This document shows positions 22,563 to 33,482 of a stretch of DNA of 64,000 bases, in pieces (the first letter of the stretch is position 1; every line of letters starts with the position of its first letter). A program made the translations under genes and the position numbers. Source of the DNA: Trema orientale (Eukaryota > Streptophyta > Magnoliopsida > Rosales > Cannabaceae). Below the pieces are notes generated by a model. The model did not search any database. It was given only the letters and a program-made list of their open reading frames with translations, and was not told where the DNA came from. The stretch is from assembly GCA_002914845.1 (NCBI GenBank), contig JXTC01000095.1, forward strand, positions 819,174-883,173, given 5' to 3'.

Positions 22563-23150
22563 TTTGTGATAAATGTTGTGATTGCAGGTATAGTTGGTGT
22601 AACCAAATCTCTATTCTCTATGGATGTGCTACGTTCGATTACCTTCCCCAAGTTTTTGTCTCTCTTAAAAAAAGAAAAAGAAAATTAATGATTCATAGAA
22701 TATACAAATTTACACTAGAGAATAATCTTGAACGTAAGGAGAAGGGCAGTATTGTCCTATACCCTTTTTTTTTTTTAAATCCTGAAATGTTCTGTCACAA
22801 GCAGATTCCACCATCACAGTTCCCCAAAAGAAGTATTTTATTTTTTTTAACTCCCGAATTAAAACTTATATCGCGCATTTATATGATTTGTTTGAACATG
22901 AAGATGTTAAAGAAATAAAATTATGTGCAGGAGAATATACATTGGGTCGTAACGTATTATTTTTATGAGAGGCAATGCTGTCTCAAGAATCCAAAATGCA
23001 GATGACATTTAAGACTGTTTTCCTTCGATCACTTTTTTCTTTTTCACAAAACTGTCACCATTCCCAAAATATATATCAGATTTTAGAATAAATATTGACC
23101 TCAGCACAGGACAATCCTTAAAATCTTTTCATATTTCCATATTAAATTTT

Positions 23151-23322
23151 CGGGATGGCTACAGTAGGGACGTCTCTACGTAGGGTCATGCCTTAATTAT
23201 CGTTGGATGGGAATCTGTAGAGAATAACGGGAATCTGTAGAGAATCTATTTATATACAGATTCCCATCCAACGGTGAATAGACAGGACCCTACGTAGGGG
23301 CGCCCCTACTGTAGACGCGCCC
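23151..23322 (+). mobile_element. Hairpin MITE family A, copy 2
   Basis: A 172-bp copy from gggatggctacagtaggg to ctgtagacgcgccc, with the 'cgttggatgggaatctgt' core and its inverted partner 'acagattcccatccaacg'. The flanking duplication is poor, so it is probably older. It lies 76 bp from copy 3, in the same orientation. Confidence 0.9.
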
Positions 23323-23398
23323 AATTCCCAACGCAGTTAATTAATTCTTAAAGAAAAAAAAGTTTGGCGTTTAAATCAAATATGAATGAAAACAATTT

Positions 23399-23570
23399 GG
23401 GAAGGACTACAGTAGGGGCGCCCCTACGTAGGGCCACCCTTTATACACCGTTTGATGGGAATCTGTGAGGAATAACGAGAATCTGTGAGGAATCTATTTA
23501 TACACAGATTCCCATCAAACGGTGTATAGACAGGGCCCTACGCAGGGACGCCCCTACTGTAGACGCGCCC
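23399..23570 (+). mobile_element. Hairpin MITE family A, copy 3
   Basis: A 172-bp copy of the second subfamily: the inner arms read 'tatacaccgtttgatggg' and 'cccatcaaacggtgtata'. The ends are gggaaggactacag and gtagacgcgccc. Confidence 0.9.
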
Positions 23571-24233
23571 TATAAATTTTTAGTCACAGTCCTTAATTTA
23601 TAATGAATAAAAAGTAACTATAATAATTCTCACCATGCTAACAAATATACTTATTTTTTTAAATTGAACAAAATAGACGTAAAACTAAATTATTTTGAAA
23701 AATCACTTGTTGCTTACCAAAGATAATCCATTATTAAATCACACTAACAGAGTTTTCCCGAATAAATTCACAAAGTTAAGAAAACAAAAAACAGATCACA
23801 GTCCAGTACATATAGAATTGTTCTTTTTTTTTTTTTTGGGTTAAAATACATATAGAATTGTTGGTAAGCTTATTTTATTGACAGAAACTTTTATGTAAGT
23901 TTTTGAACTATTCCACGGTTATTTATTGAGCTGGTCTTTGTCGTAACATGTATAAACAAAGAAGAAAAATATATGGCACTGGGGGTATTTTTGGCAATAA
24001 AAAATTTGAAATAACATAAAGAAACAATATAGGAATACTGGCTCTCTGCCCAAAGCACATTGTCCCTGCGAACTTCTCAAACCTGTCCTTTGTTCCACCA
24101 CTCCACCACATCCTAAACTCCCAACCAAGTAAAACAAAGAACAACCCAAACTAAACTACATCTTCAGCTTTAGATCAATGTACCCAGATCTTCTTTAAAC
24201 CAGTATAACCATAACCATAACCAAATAAAAGTA

Positions 24234-24258
24234 GAAGAAGAAGAAGAAGAAGAAGAAG
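24234..24258. repeat. (GAA)8 microsatellite
   Basis: A pure gaa run about 420 bp upstream of the DUF632 gene start codon, within its probable promoter or 5' leader. Confidence 0.9.
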
Positions 24259-24638
24259 TCTGTAAGTTTTCTAGGAAAAAAATAAGCCTCGGTCTTTTTC
24301 ATGGGTTTGTATTAACTTGGGTTAAGTCTTTAAGAGTTCACTCCAAACCCCAAAGAAGTGTTTTTTTTTTTTTTTAATTGTTTTTTCCAATTTGTGTGTT
24401 AAAATGTGTACTAGTTGGAGAGTGACTTTGGACCCAGCTTTAACAGAAGCACAAAGGCCAACACGAAGAAACCCCTTCTTCTGCCATTGATGAAAGCTTC
24501 ACCAGCTGGCTAAAGGAAAAGGAACCCTTCTTTTACCAAGAGAAAAAGAAAGAAAAAGTTTGCTTCTTGTGATTTTTCAAAGGGGTTTTCCTCTGTTTCT
24601 TCTTCTTCTAAAACCCACCAAGCTTGATCAACTGGTTC

Positions 24639-24640
<2 letters not shown>

Positions 24641-24675
<35 letters not shown>
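24641..24675 (+). repeat. (GA)n tract ending at the start codon of the DUF632 gene
   Basis: A pure run of 17-18 GA units ends directly at the ATG at 24676, so it forms the last part of the 5' UTR. In the promoter or leader such tracts are potential BPC/GAGA-factor sites; in the mRNA they give an unstructured leader. Its length would be expected to vary between individuals. Confidence 0.9.
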
Positions 24676-24679
<4 letters not shown>

Positions 24680-27600
24680 GTTGCTGTTACTCGAGGGTAG
24701 AGAGAGAAGAGACCGTGTCGAGATGTAAATCTAGAAAGAGGTACATGAAACAGCTCGTGAAGGCTCGTCAAGCCATGTCCGCAGCTCACACCATGTACCT
24801 TCGCTCACTTCGAACTACAGGCTCAGCCCTGCTCCAGTTCGCCAATGCCGAAACCCATCTCCACCTTCACCACCACCCCCTTCCGCCGCCGCAGACCCCA
24901 CCTCCGCCGCCGCCTCCGCCGGTCCCAATGAGCCCAAGTTCAGACACGTGGACTTCAGTCACGGCCTCCCCTGCTCTTCCACCACCACCGCCACCGCCGC
25001 CTCCTCCGCCGCCGGCTCCGTCGTCCACGTGGGATTTCTGGGATCCTTTTGTGCCTTCTTCGTCGAGGTCGGTGACCGAGGAGGAATGGGAAGAGGCGAC
25101 CACCACTGCCTCTGAGGCTGTGGTTACCGTAACCGGAGCGGCTAGCACGGCGGCGCCACCCTCGGTGGTCAGCGGGTTTTCCAAGGACAGTTCGAGTGAG
25201 CTGGCTATGGTGGTCTCGAGGAACACTAAAGATCTCGTTGAGATCATTAAAGAGCTTGATGAGTACTTGCTCAAGGCTGCTGATGCTGGTGCCCAGCTCT
25301 CCTCGCTCTTAGAAGTTCCAAGCTCTGGTTTTTCTAGTCAAAGTAGTCATGGGGGTAATTTTATTTTATTTTATTTCATTTTTTTATTTTTGGTTTTTTC
25401 TCTGAGTTTTTTTTATTATTTAAATGTTGATTTTTTTCCCCCCGTTTTTAGGTAAGGTTTATAACTATGGTTGGAGCTTGAGTCCATCTTCATGGACATG
25501 GGGTTCGAGTCCCAAGCTTAGCGGGTTTGGAAAGATGGGTTGTAATGAAGTGGTCAAAAGTAATTTAGTCACTATTGGTGGGAGTGTTAATAATGTTAAT
25601 ATCAATAGTAGTCATTGTTCTACCGTGGAGAGGCTTTATGCTTGGGAAAAGAAACTATTTGAGGAGGTGAAGGTAATATGTGATGAGATAGAGACCTTTC
25701 TTTTGTAGACATTACTCTCTTAGTGGGGCTTTTGTTTTAGTTTTTGCTTCAACTTTTCTTTCGTTTTTCTTCCTTATGGGGCCCAAGAATAACATTTTAA
25801 GCCTTGAGTGACTATAGTAAACTATTAGTACGTGACAATTGAGCGTTGTTGATTTGAAATCTTTTAGGCTGCGGAGACCATAAAAATGGAGCATGAAAAG
25901 AAGGTGGCAACACTGAAGAAGCTAGAGATGAAGAGAGCCGATTATATGAAGACTGAAAAGACCAAGAAAGAAGTGGAAAAGTTAGAGTCAGAAATGATGG
26001 TTGCTTCCCAAGCCATTGAGTCAACATCTACTGAAATTATCAAATTGAGGGAGACAGAGCTACACCCACAACTTATTGACCTCGTCAAAGGGTTAGTCTT
26101 CTCTTTTTTAGTACTTCAATTCTCATTTGTACCATGAATATTTGACCGTACATACGATTATCAGGCACTTCTCTTAATCCCTTGTCTCACTCCCAAATCC
26201 AAGGCCACCAAGAAGGCTTCTTGTATTGCGGCCTACAAATTTTTGTGCTGCTAATTTTCAAGCACCACTTTATGGTGTGAAGCTAGTGGGAAAATAGAGA
26301 AAATTGGGTTTTCATAATAGTGGTTAGCTAGTTATGGAGGGTAAGTCATTTTAGTGGAGCCCTTAGAAAAGGAAGAATTTGGGTGGAAAACTTTGTCACT
26401 GTTAGGACCATTATCGTACGATCATAGCCCCTTTTGGTATTTTTCTTTATTTTTCTTGTTCTTTTTATGGGGAAATTGTGTGTGATATTCCCTTTGGAGT
26501 GTAGTTGACAAGGTACCTTTCAAGATGCCATAACGTCAGGGTTGCCCCCGCGTTTTATTTTATTTTCATTTTTAGATAATGGTTTTATGCATCATTAATT
26601 TTTTTGGGCCAGAAACTAGATAGTATTTTTTTTTGTTTTTGAATAAAAGAAACTAGATAGTATTATGTCTAAGTTAATGGCCAAAAGATATAAGTATCTG
26701 GCTTATCAGAGTAAAAGTCAACTTTTCTATTCTGAGTCCTGACTCAGAAGACGTCCCTGTATAGTACAGTGGAGAAATTTGCTTTTTGACTGCTTTTTTC
26801 TTTGTTGTTTAATGTCTCCTGTCTGTTTGCTTTATTTGCAAAGATATCTCACAATCACAGGAACCAGATCTCGGGCTGTTTTCTCTTGTACTCGAGTATC
26901 TTTTTATGAGAGACCCATCTTCTGCCCATGTTTGTACTTTGATTCTAGGATGTAAAACGTTTAGACAATTATCCACGTTAGAATGAGATTTTCTATATCT
27001 ACCCAACATAAAGAGTAGAGCACTGTTATATAGCACAATTTGGATAATAACACAATTCACATGTTGAATTCCCCCTGGTGCCACTAATTCGCACTATTCC
27101 TAATTGAAGTTTTAGATTTACCATCATCTCACTTTTTCCCACTGTTTGCCCAAGAGCCTTATCGACTGGATTATGAGTTCATCAAACTCGAGTTAGTAGG
27201 ATTTTTCCTAAAGAATAAGACTGTCAAACTTCGAGTGTATAAGGCTAATAAAAACCTTAGGAAATGGAGGTTCGAGGAGTTATCTGAGGTCATATTGTAA
27301 GCTCAATATACATAAAGAAAAGAACTTTACATATATTTTGCTTGGCTTGCAGATTGATGTGTATGTGGAGAACCATGTACGAGTGCCACCAGGTCCAAAA
27401 GCATATTGTCCAACAGCTCAAATACCTCAACGCCATTCCATCTGCTGAACCGACTTCTGAAATTCACAGGCAGTCAACTCTTCAGCTAGAGCTTGAAGTC
27501 CAGCAATGGCATATGTCCTTTTGCAACATGGTTAAAGCCCAACAAGACTATATACAGTCTCTTACCGGCTGGCTCCGGCTTAGCCTCTTCCAGTTTAGCA

Positions 27601-28133
27601 AAAATCCACTGTCAAGAACTGTTCAAGAATCGAAAATCTACTCTCTCTGTGAAGAATGGCACCTTGCAGTTGATCGAATTCCCGACAAAGTGGCATCGGA
27701 AGGAATCAAGAGTTTCTTGACGGTAATCCATGCCATTGTTGTTCAACAAGCAGAGGAGCATAAACAGAAGAAGAAATCAGAATCTGTGTTTAAAGATCTC
27801 GAGAAGAAGGTGGTGGAGCTTAGATCGCTGGAGTGCAAGTATGGCCCATATTCCACGCCTGAATCCTCTGGCGTTGCTAGAAGGAACCCAGTTGCAGAGA
27901 AGAGAGTAAAGGTGGAGATGTTGCAAGCGAAGGCAGAGGAGGAGAAGACTAAGCATGAAAATTCGGTCAGCGTGACAAGGGCCATGACACTAAATAACTT
28001 GCAGTTGGGATTGCCTCATGTCTTTGAGGGAATGGTGGGATTTTCGAGTGTTTGTATGCATGCATATGAGTCGGTATATAACCACACCAAGAGTGATAGT
28101 CAGGAGGTTGATGTGAAAAGGTTACAGCCTTAA
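24676..28133 (+). CDS. DUF630/DUF632 protein (NRG2/APSR1-like)
   Basis: Four exons, 24676-25354, 25452-25672, 25868-26091 and 27353-28133, give 634 residues. The N-terminus MGCCYSRVEREETVSRCKSR opens the DUF630 domain; Gly2 and Cys3-Cys4 form a classic myristoylation/palmitoylation signal. Then come two Pro runs (~residues 70-115), an acidic Ser/Thr/Ala linker, and the DUF632 region with long charged, coiled-coil-like helices (KKVATLKKLEMKRADYMKTE; EWHLAVDRIPDKVASEGIKS). Plant members include NRG2, a nitrate-signalling regulator; many are annotated loosely as bZIP-like without a proven bZIP. It probably acts at membranes or in nuclear signalling. Intron 3 is ~1.26 kb. By recalled synteny it is orthologous to At3g51290. 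Confidence 0.9.
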
Positions 28134-28966
28134 GTTTTTTATTTTAGGAATGACAGTCGGTTTCTTGTACATAGATGGTAAATTGTTTTTGGTAGGTATA
28201 GTGAGCGCATGGAGATAATATTAACGCAGAGTTGCAAGGTTTATCTCTTCTAGCTGTGATCAGTTTGACACGATTTTGTCAAGACGCATAAACGACGATG
28301 AATTGGCCATTTGGGATGGTGTCTTGTTGATGCAAGTTTAACTTTGCAGCTTAGCACTGGTAGAGCCTGGGGTTAGTGCAGTTGGTTTGGTACATAGCGG
28401 TTGTCTGTTGAGAATTTGGAGTGCACTAGAGCTACAAGTTTCGGATTACTTTATACTTTGTTTTATTTTGTCACAGAAGAATATTTAATATCCTGGTGTT
28501 TGGTTATCGCTTTTCTTCCTTGTTTCACTCTTTTGTTTCTTTTTGTGGGGGTAAAGTAAAACTTGGTGTAACTGGTAACAGATTTTTAAAAGCGTGCACT
28601 ACAGTTATGAATCACCATTATGTACATTATGATCTTATTTGCAAATTAAGAATTTGGTCTTAGTGAAGAGGTTGAATAAGCTGCTGCTGCCACATCGTGA
28701 CTGGTACAAAATAGTCGAGGAAAAAACTGAAAACAATTTGCCTTCTCATGAAAATGTGCAGTATCAATCTTTACGTGCAACTTGCAAGCATTCGTACAGA
28801 AGTTTAACAATATCAAATGACCAATTTCGAAACTGATACTTTAACAAACCAGAACTCGAAGAGATAATAGTAAAACTATAATATTATTTATTTACAAAGT
28901 CAGTATCAAAAATCCAAACAGAACACGGAGGGCTGAATAAACACGTCTAGTTCCTTCTTTGTCAAC
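28134..28966. other. Spacer between convergent genes, no gene
   Basis: It holds the 3' ends of the DUF632 gene (+) and the Myb/SANT gene (-). No repeat or ORF of note was seen. Confidence 0.5.
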
Positions 28967-29951
28967 CTAGGGTACATAAGATACGCCAGGCACCCTGCTA
29001 CGCAACCAAGTCAAGCGCTTGTCACCTTTTAGTGACAAAAACGTCTCCCTAGCAATAGGCTTGTTGAACAGCTCGAGAGCGGCAAAGTAGAGTTTCTCAT
29101 CAACACCTACCATCTCATCCAATTCTTTGATACATTTAGTTATGTTATATCTGGCATTACATCGCTGTATGGCACTTGTTCTCATCTTTGATGCGGCTGC
29201 CATCTCCAATATGGCGTCGGCAATAGCATCATCAATTCCCTTTCGCCCTCTTTTGCGAACACCAGTCGTACAAGGCGTGGCAGGCTGACCTGTATCTTGA
29301 TTATGTACAACATCATCAGCTTCTTCAGATTCAGATTCAGACTCTTCGTGCGGGGACAAGGGCTTTGTTTGACAGAAGTTCGACGGAGTCGTCCCTCCCC
29401 CTTGTTGAGCGGGCTGGTCATGCGTCCCATTAGTTTCTGATTCTGAGAATATAGTGCATAACTTTCTGTAAATTGGGCAGCCACCGGTTTTCAAAGGCTC
29501 AGCATCAGGATGTTCCTGCTTAGAGAAGATTTCTCCACATCAGGCAGGTGTAAACATTTTGGTGAACAAGGCAGCAGATATTGAAGGAACATACCCTGAT
29601 GTATTCAGTCCATGCTTTCTCACTGGCAACAATAGTCCCTGTGCTTTCATCCAAAGTAAAGTCACCTCGATCGAGAAGTGACTTTACAGTAGTGTACTGC
29701 CTCCTCAAGACAGCGTATCGGTTCTTCAGTTGCTCCTTGTCCCATTTGAGACCTGTTTTCCTATAAAAATCATCGCACATATACTGCCAAGCTTTCTTGC
29801 CAAACGAATTGTTTTGCCTATTCCCTTTGTAGACTTGTTCGACCATCAAGTCTGCAAGTATTTTAGTAAGAAATGTTGTCCATCTAGCTCTACTCTGTTG
29901 CTCCTGCTGCTGGGATGGTTCTCTCTTACACCTAGTAACTCGGCTTGCCAT
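28967..29951 (-). CDS. Myb/SANT-like DNA-binding domain protein (LIMYB-like)
   Basis: Two exons (complement 29595-29951 and 28967-29515) with a 79-bp intron give 301 residues. The Myb/SANT-like fold (Myb_DNA-bind_3) spans about residues 20-120: RARWTTFLTKILADLMVEQV, NSFGKKAWQYMCDDFYRKTG, QLKNRYAVLRRQY and SEKAWTEYIR-EHPDAEPLKT, with the usual GCPIYRKLCTIF after it. A Ser/Glu-rich acidic linker, a basic RKRGRKG patch and a C-terminal helical region follow. Plant relatives include LIMYB, and the domain is shared with Harbinger-transposon partner proteins, so a domesticated-transposon origin is possible. The frame is intact, so it looks like a real gene; its target is unknown. Confidence 0.85.
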
Positions 29952-30996
29952 CTAAAACTAGACAACAGCCGAGGTCAAAAAAAGTTTTCGCGTAGGTTGA
30001 TAACTCCATAGAACATGACACTCAATGCCCATTTGAAGAGCCGAGAGCTAAAATAAATTCGAAATTAAAGATACCCAAAAGTTCAAATCTATATAATATG
30101 ATCTCCATTAGCCTTTTATAAACTTACTCCAAGAAAATCAATCATGTTGAAGAAATTCGAAAGAGAAATTGAAACCATTGACGAAGAAATTCGAAAGAGA
30201 AATTGGAACTAATTTCTAAGCCCTTAAAAAAAGGGGGGGAAAAGCACAGAGAGGAAGATCAAATTTACCTGGAAGAAACCCAGAACCTCTTCGTTGAGGA
30301 GTGAACCGTTACAAAAACCACATTTTGCAGAAATGGCTTGATTCTGTGACTTTAATCTTACGGAGATGCTTCAACCAAAAACTAAATTTAAAAAAAAAAT
30401 GGAATACGAGTTAGGAATTAGTTGAAAATTTTTGAAAAATAAAATGAAGAAAAGAAAATAAAAGAGGATCACTTGCCGTTCGTGGATCCAGGTCATTCTC
30501 TGGGGATGCTCCAACAACAATTCTTCGAATAATATTAGTAGACGAACTCTGGGATTGTAAAAAACGACATGTCGTTTTCTGACAGTACTTGAATTGAAAG
30601 TAGAAATGTCGTTTAATTCACCTTTAAAAAAAAGGAAAAAAAAAAACAAAAGCAAGGCGTTTAGAGACATGTATAGTGTATTAGTGTGTACGTATAGTGT
30701 GTACACGAAGTCAGTCGCACTCCCTTGTATTGTATTTCCTTGTAAACGGCATGTCGTCTATATACTATTGGAAGTATGTAAATAGAATGATATGCCGTTC
30801 TTTGTAGAAAACTAGAAAAATTTACACTTACCCTTTTTGTTCCTTTCATTTCACAAATATGCTTTTTTATATATATTTTTTAAGTGTAAAATATGTATGG
30901 TATACGTTTCTAATATAAATTTTTTATCTATGATTTAGCTTTACAGTGTAAATTTATACTCTAAAATATATTTGAAATTATACCAAAAAAAAAAAA
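29952..30996. other. Spacer upstream of the Myb/SANT gene, no gene
   Basis: Probable promoter and leader of the minus-strand gene occupy the first part. Around 30550-30760 several short aacgaca/tgtcgtt motifs recur, which may be traces of a transposon end. No protein-like ORF. Confidence 0.4.
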
Positions 30997-31148
30997 GGAG
31001 GCGGCTATAGTAGGGGCACCCCTACGTAAGGCCCCTGTTTATACACCGTTTGATGGGAATCTGTGGGGAATCTGTTTATACACAAATTCCCATCAAACGG
31101 TGTATAAACAGGGCCTTACGTAGAGACGCCCCTACTGTAGACGCGCCC
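30997..31148 (+). mobile_element. Hairpin MITE family A, copy 4 (internally shorter)
   Basis: A 152-bp copy, ggaggcggctatag to gtagacgcgccc. It lacks the repeated 'aataacgggaatctgt' segment found in the 172-bp copies. Both sides are A-rich (aaaaaa), compatible with a target duplication but not decisive. Second subfamily. Confidence 0.88.
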
Positions 31149-32453
31149 AAAAAATATATACGGATTTTTATGTATAATTTTTACTAAAAATAGATTTGAC
31201 ATTTATTGGGGAATAGCATGGGATCTGAAGTATCTATATTAAGTGTCCAAGAGGTCAGATAATTCATGGCAATTTTAAGACTGCCGATATTGTTCTTAAT
31301 GAAATTAAGAGGCCAAGTTATCAGACTTCGTATTAGTAAAAGTTTATGGTTTGCAGGTGTGCATGGAGATTGTTGTGGTGATTGGGTAGACCAAGTGAAT
31401 GTGAATGCATTACAACGTGCCGATATTGTATTAGCTTGGCATTAGAAAAGAGATGAAAAAAACTGTTGGTTACAATTGCGAAAGAACATGGATGCAAACA
31501 TCATACTAGAGAATTATACCAACATTTGTTTCTTTTTATTTTTACTTGTGGTCAAGCACCGACGTGACAACGAGAGAGAACTTTTTTAATTTTTAATTTT
31601 TATTATTTACTCTACTTCTCATCATTTAAACTGAAATTCTAAATACATTTATTGCAATGGTCTTTTGTCTTTAAATCTCAAAGATAACAAAAATGACACG
31701 TTATCTATCGATAGTATAAGACGTTTCTCAAAATAAGAAAGAGATTCCGTGAATTTTTTTTCCTTATATTTTAGAGATGTTTCTTAAATTAAGAAAGACA
31801 TCCCATTTTCTCGTTGAAAATAAAAAAGTTAGTCCTATTTCTGAAAGCAATAAGCCAAAGTACATATTAGTCCATAACTTAATAAGGGTCATATCATGAG
31901 CCACACTAATAACAAAATGATAGTTTATAGTAGTACTATGTCCAATTATATTAACTATATTTCATTTTCTCTAATAATAAAGAAATTTGACTTTTTCGTT
32001 TAACTGCAAGGATGAATATATATTAGAGTATGCAGATTATAATAGCTATTAGATCATATAATTCAACGGTTTAAAAAAAAAAATTTATCGATAGATAATA
32101 AAAAAAAAATCTATAGGATTAGAAATCTATGTATCTACTAACATTATAGAAAAATGAATCTCCTCGGTTGAGATGTCCTCCAGGTGCATGCCTGTTTCCT
32201 TTTTTTCTTTTTTTTTTTTTTCCTTTTTATCTAAAATAAACGTTTTTAGCCGACTAAATAACCCGCTTGGTCTTTTTTCATTTTTATAAGGCTTAGTTTG
32301 AATATGGCAAAACAAAAATGTGTTACCTATAGCTTGTAAGCATTTAATGTGTTTTACTTTTGAGCTATTCTCAGAGGATTGGACAGGCGTTCCCTTTTTT
32401 ATTCCTTTTCATGTTTTTGATTTTTTAGCATTCGCTTGTACACAATTTTCTAA
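31149..32453. other. AT-rich spacer, nothing recognised
   Basis: Low-complexity AT-rich sequence. Short related blocks (gacgtttctcaaaataagaa near 31711; gatgtttcttaaattaagaa near 31777) suggest a decayed repeat. No gene was seen. Confidence 0.4.
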
Positions 32454-32625
32454 GGGTGCGTCTACAGTAAGGGCGTCCCTGCGTAGGGCCCTGTCTATAC
32501 ACCGTTTGATGAGAATCTATGTATAAACCGATTCCTCACAGATTTCCGTTATTCTCCACAGATTCCCATCAAACGGTGTATAAAGGGTGGCCCTACGTAA
32601 GGACGTCCCTACTGTAGCCGTCCCC
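32454..32625 (-). mobile_element. Hairpin MITE family A, copy 5, with 9-bp target duplication
   Basis: A 172-bp copy in reverse orientation (gggtgcgtctacag ... ctgtagccgtcccc). Perfect 9-bp flanks, attttctaa, lie at 32445-32453 and 32626-32634. A 9-bp duplication points to the Mutator superfamily. Second subfamily. Confidence 0.93.
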
Positions 32626-32816
32626 ATTTTCTAATTCTTTTCTGATTTTCTTTTCTCAACGTATGGTTAAAAGCCTAAAATGATAATTGTGGGGCACTTT
32701 TTTTTTTTAACCATAATTCAATTTATTCGTTCTGAATTATTTTAAATTTAAAAAAAATTTCCTACGAGGCACGTGTTCCAATACTAATATTTATACAATA
32801 TAGAGAGAGGGTCTAA

Positions 32817-33263
32817 GGCTATGTTTGCTAGGAAAGAAAAGAGAGAAGAAGGAAAAATTTTGAGGGAAAAGTGGAAGGAAAAAAAATTTTGGGTTGTTTG
32901 GTAAGAAAGAAAAGGGAAGGGAAGAGAAAATGGAAGAGAAAAGAGGAGGAAAAAATATGGTAAGACCCATTCCAATATTTTCCTCCTAAAAATGGAGAGA
33001 AAAGTGAGAGGAAAATTTTTTTTACAAATGCTTTAAAGTAAATTTACCAAATTAACCTTATATACTACTTTTAAAATTTTAATAAAAAAGGCAAAATAGT
33101 CATTTTAAAATATACTAATTTTCTTTCCTTCCTACATACCAAACAACAATTGAGGAAAGACACTTTCCTTTCCATCCTACACATTTTCTTTCCCTCCTAA
33201 TTTTTCCTTCCCTCCTAATTTTTCCTTCCCTCCTACTTTCTTTCCTCTCTACCAAACATAGCC
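32817..33263. mobile_element. 447-bp Tourist-like (PIF/Harbinger) MITE
   Basis: The ends are inverted repeats (ggctatgtttgctaggaaag and, on the reverse strand at the right end, ggctatgtttggtagagagg), flanked by TAA on both sides (32814-32816 and 33264-33266). A 3-bp TWA duplication and GG-starting ends are diagnostic of PIF/Harbinger MITEs. Inner arms are purine- or pyrimidine-rich (ggaaggaaaa / ccttccctcc). No ORF. Confidence 0.85.
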
Positions 33264-33482
33264 TAAATGTAGACGACAACATTTAATATGTCGCTAGCCG
33301 ACAAGGAACCGATGCCACAATATATACATTATATACTGGAGTATGCAAATTGCAACACATACATATTACGCGATTTCCATGTTGAATTCTACGAAAACAA
33401 AATTGAATGCTATATCAGACCGACCTTTATATAAATTGCAGGGCAATCTACACCAAAAGTACTTTCTAGGGACTCCCTAATT

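Noticed and set aside
24867-25274. 135-residue glycine-rich ORF on the minus strand
   Set aside because: It is the antisense shadow of the proline-rich runs of the DUF632 gene.
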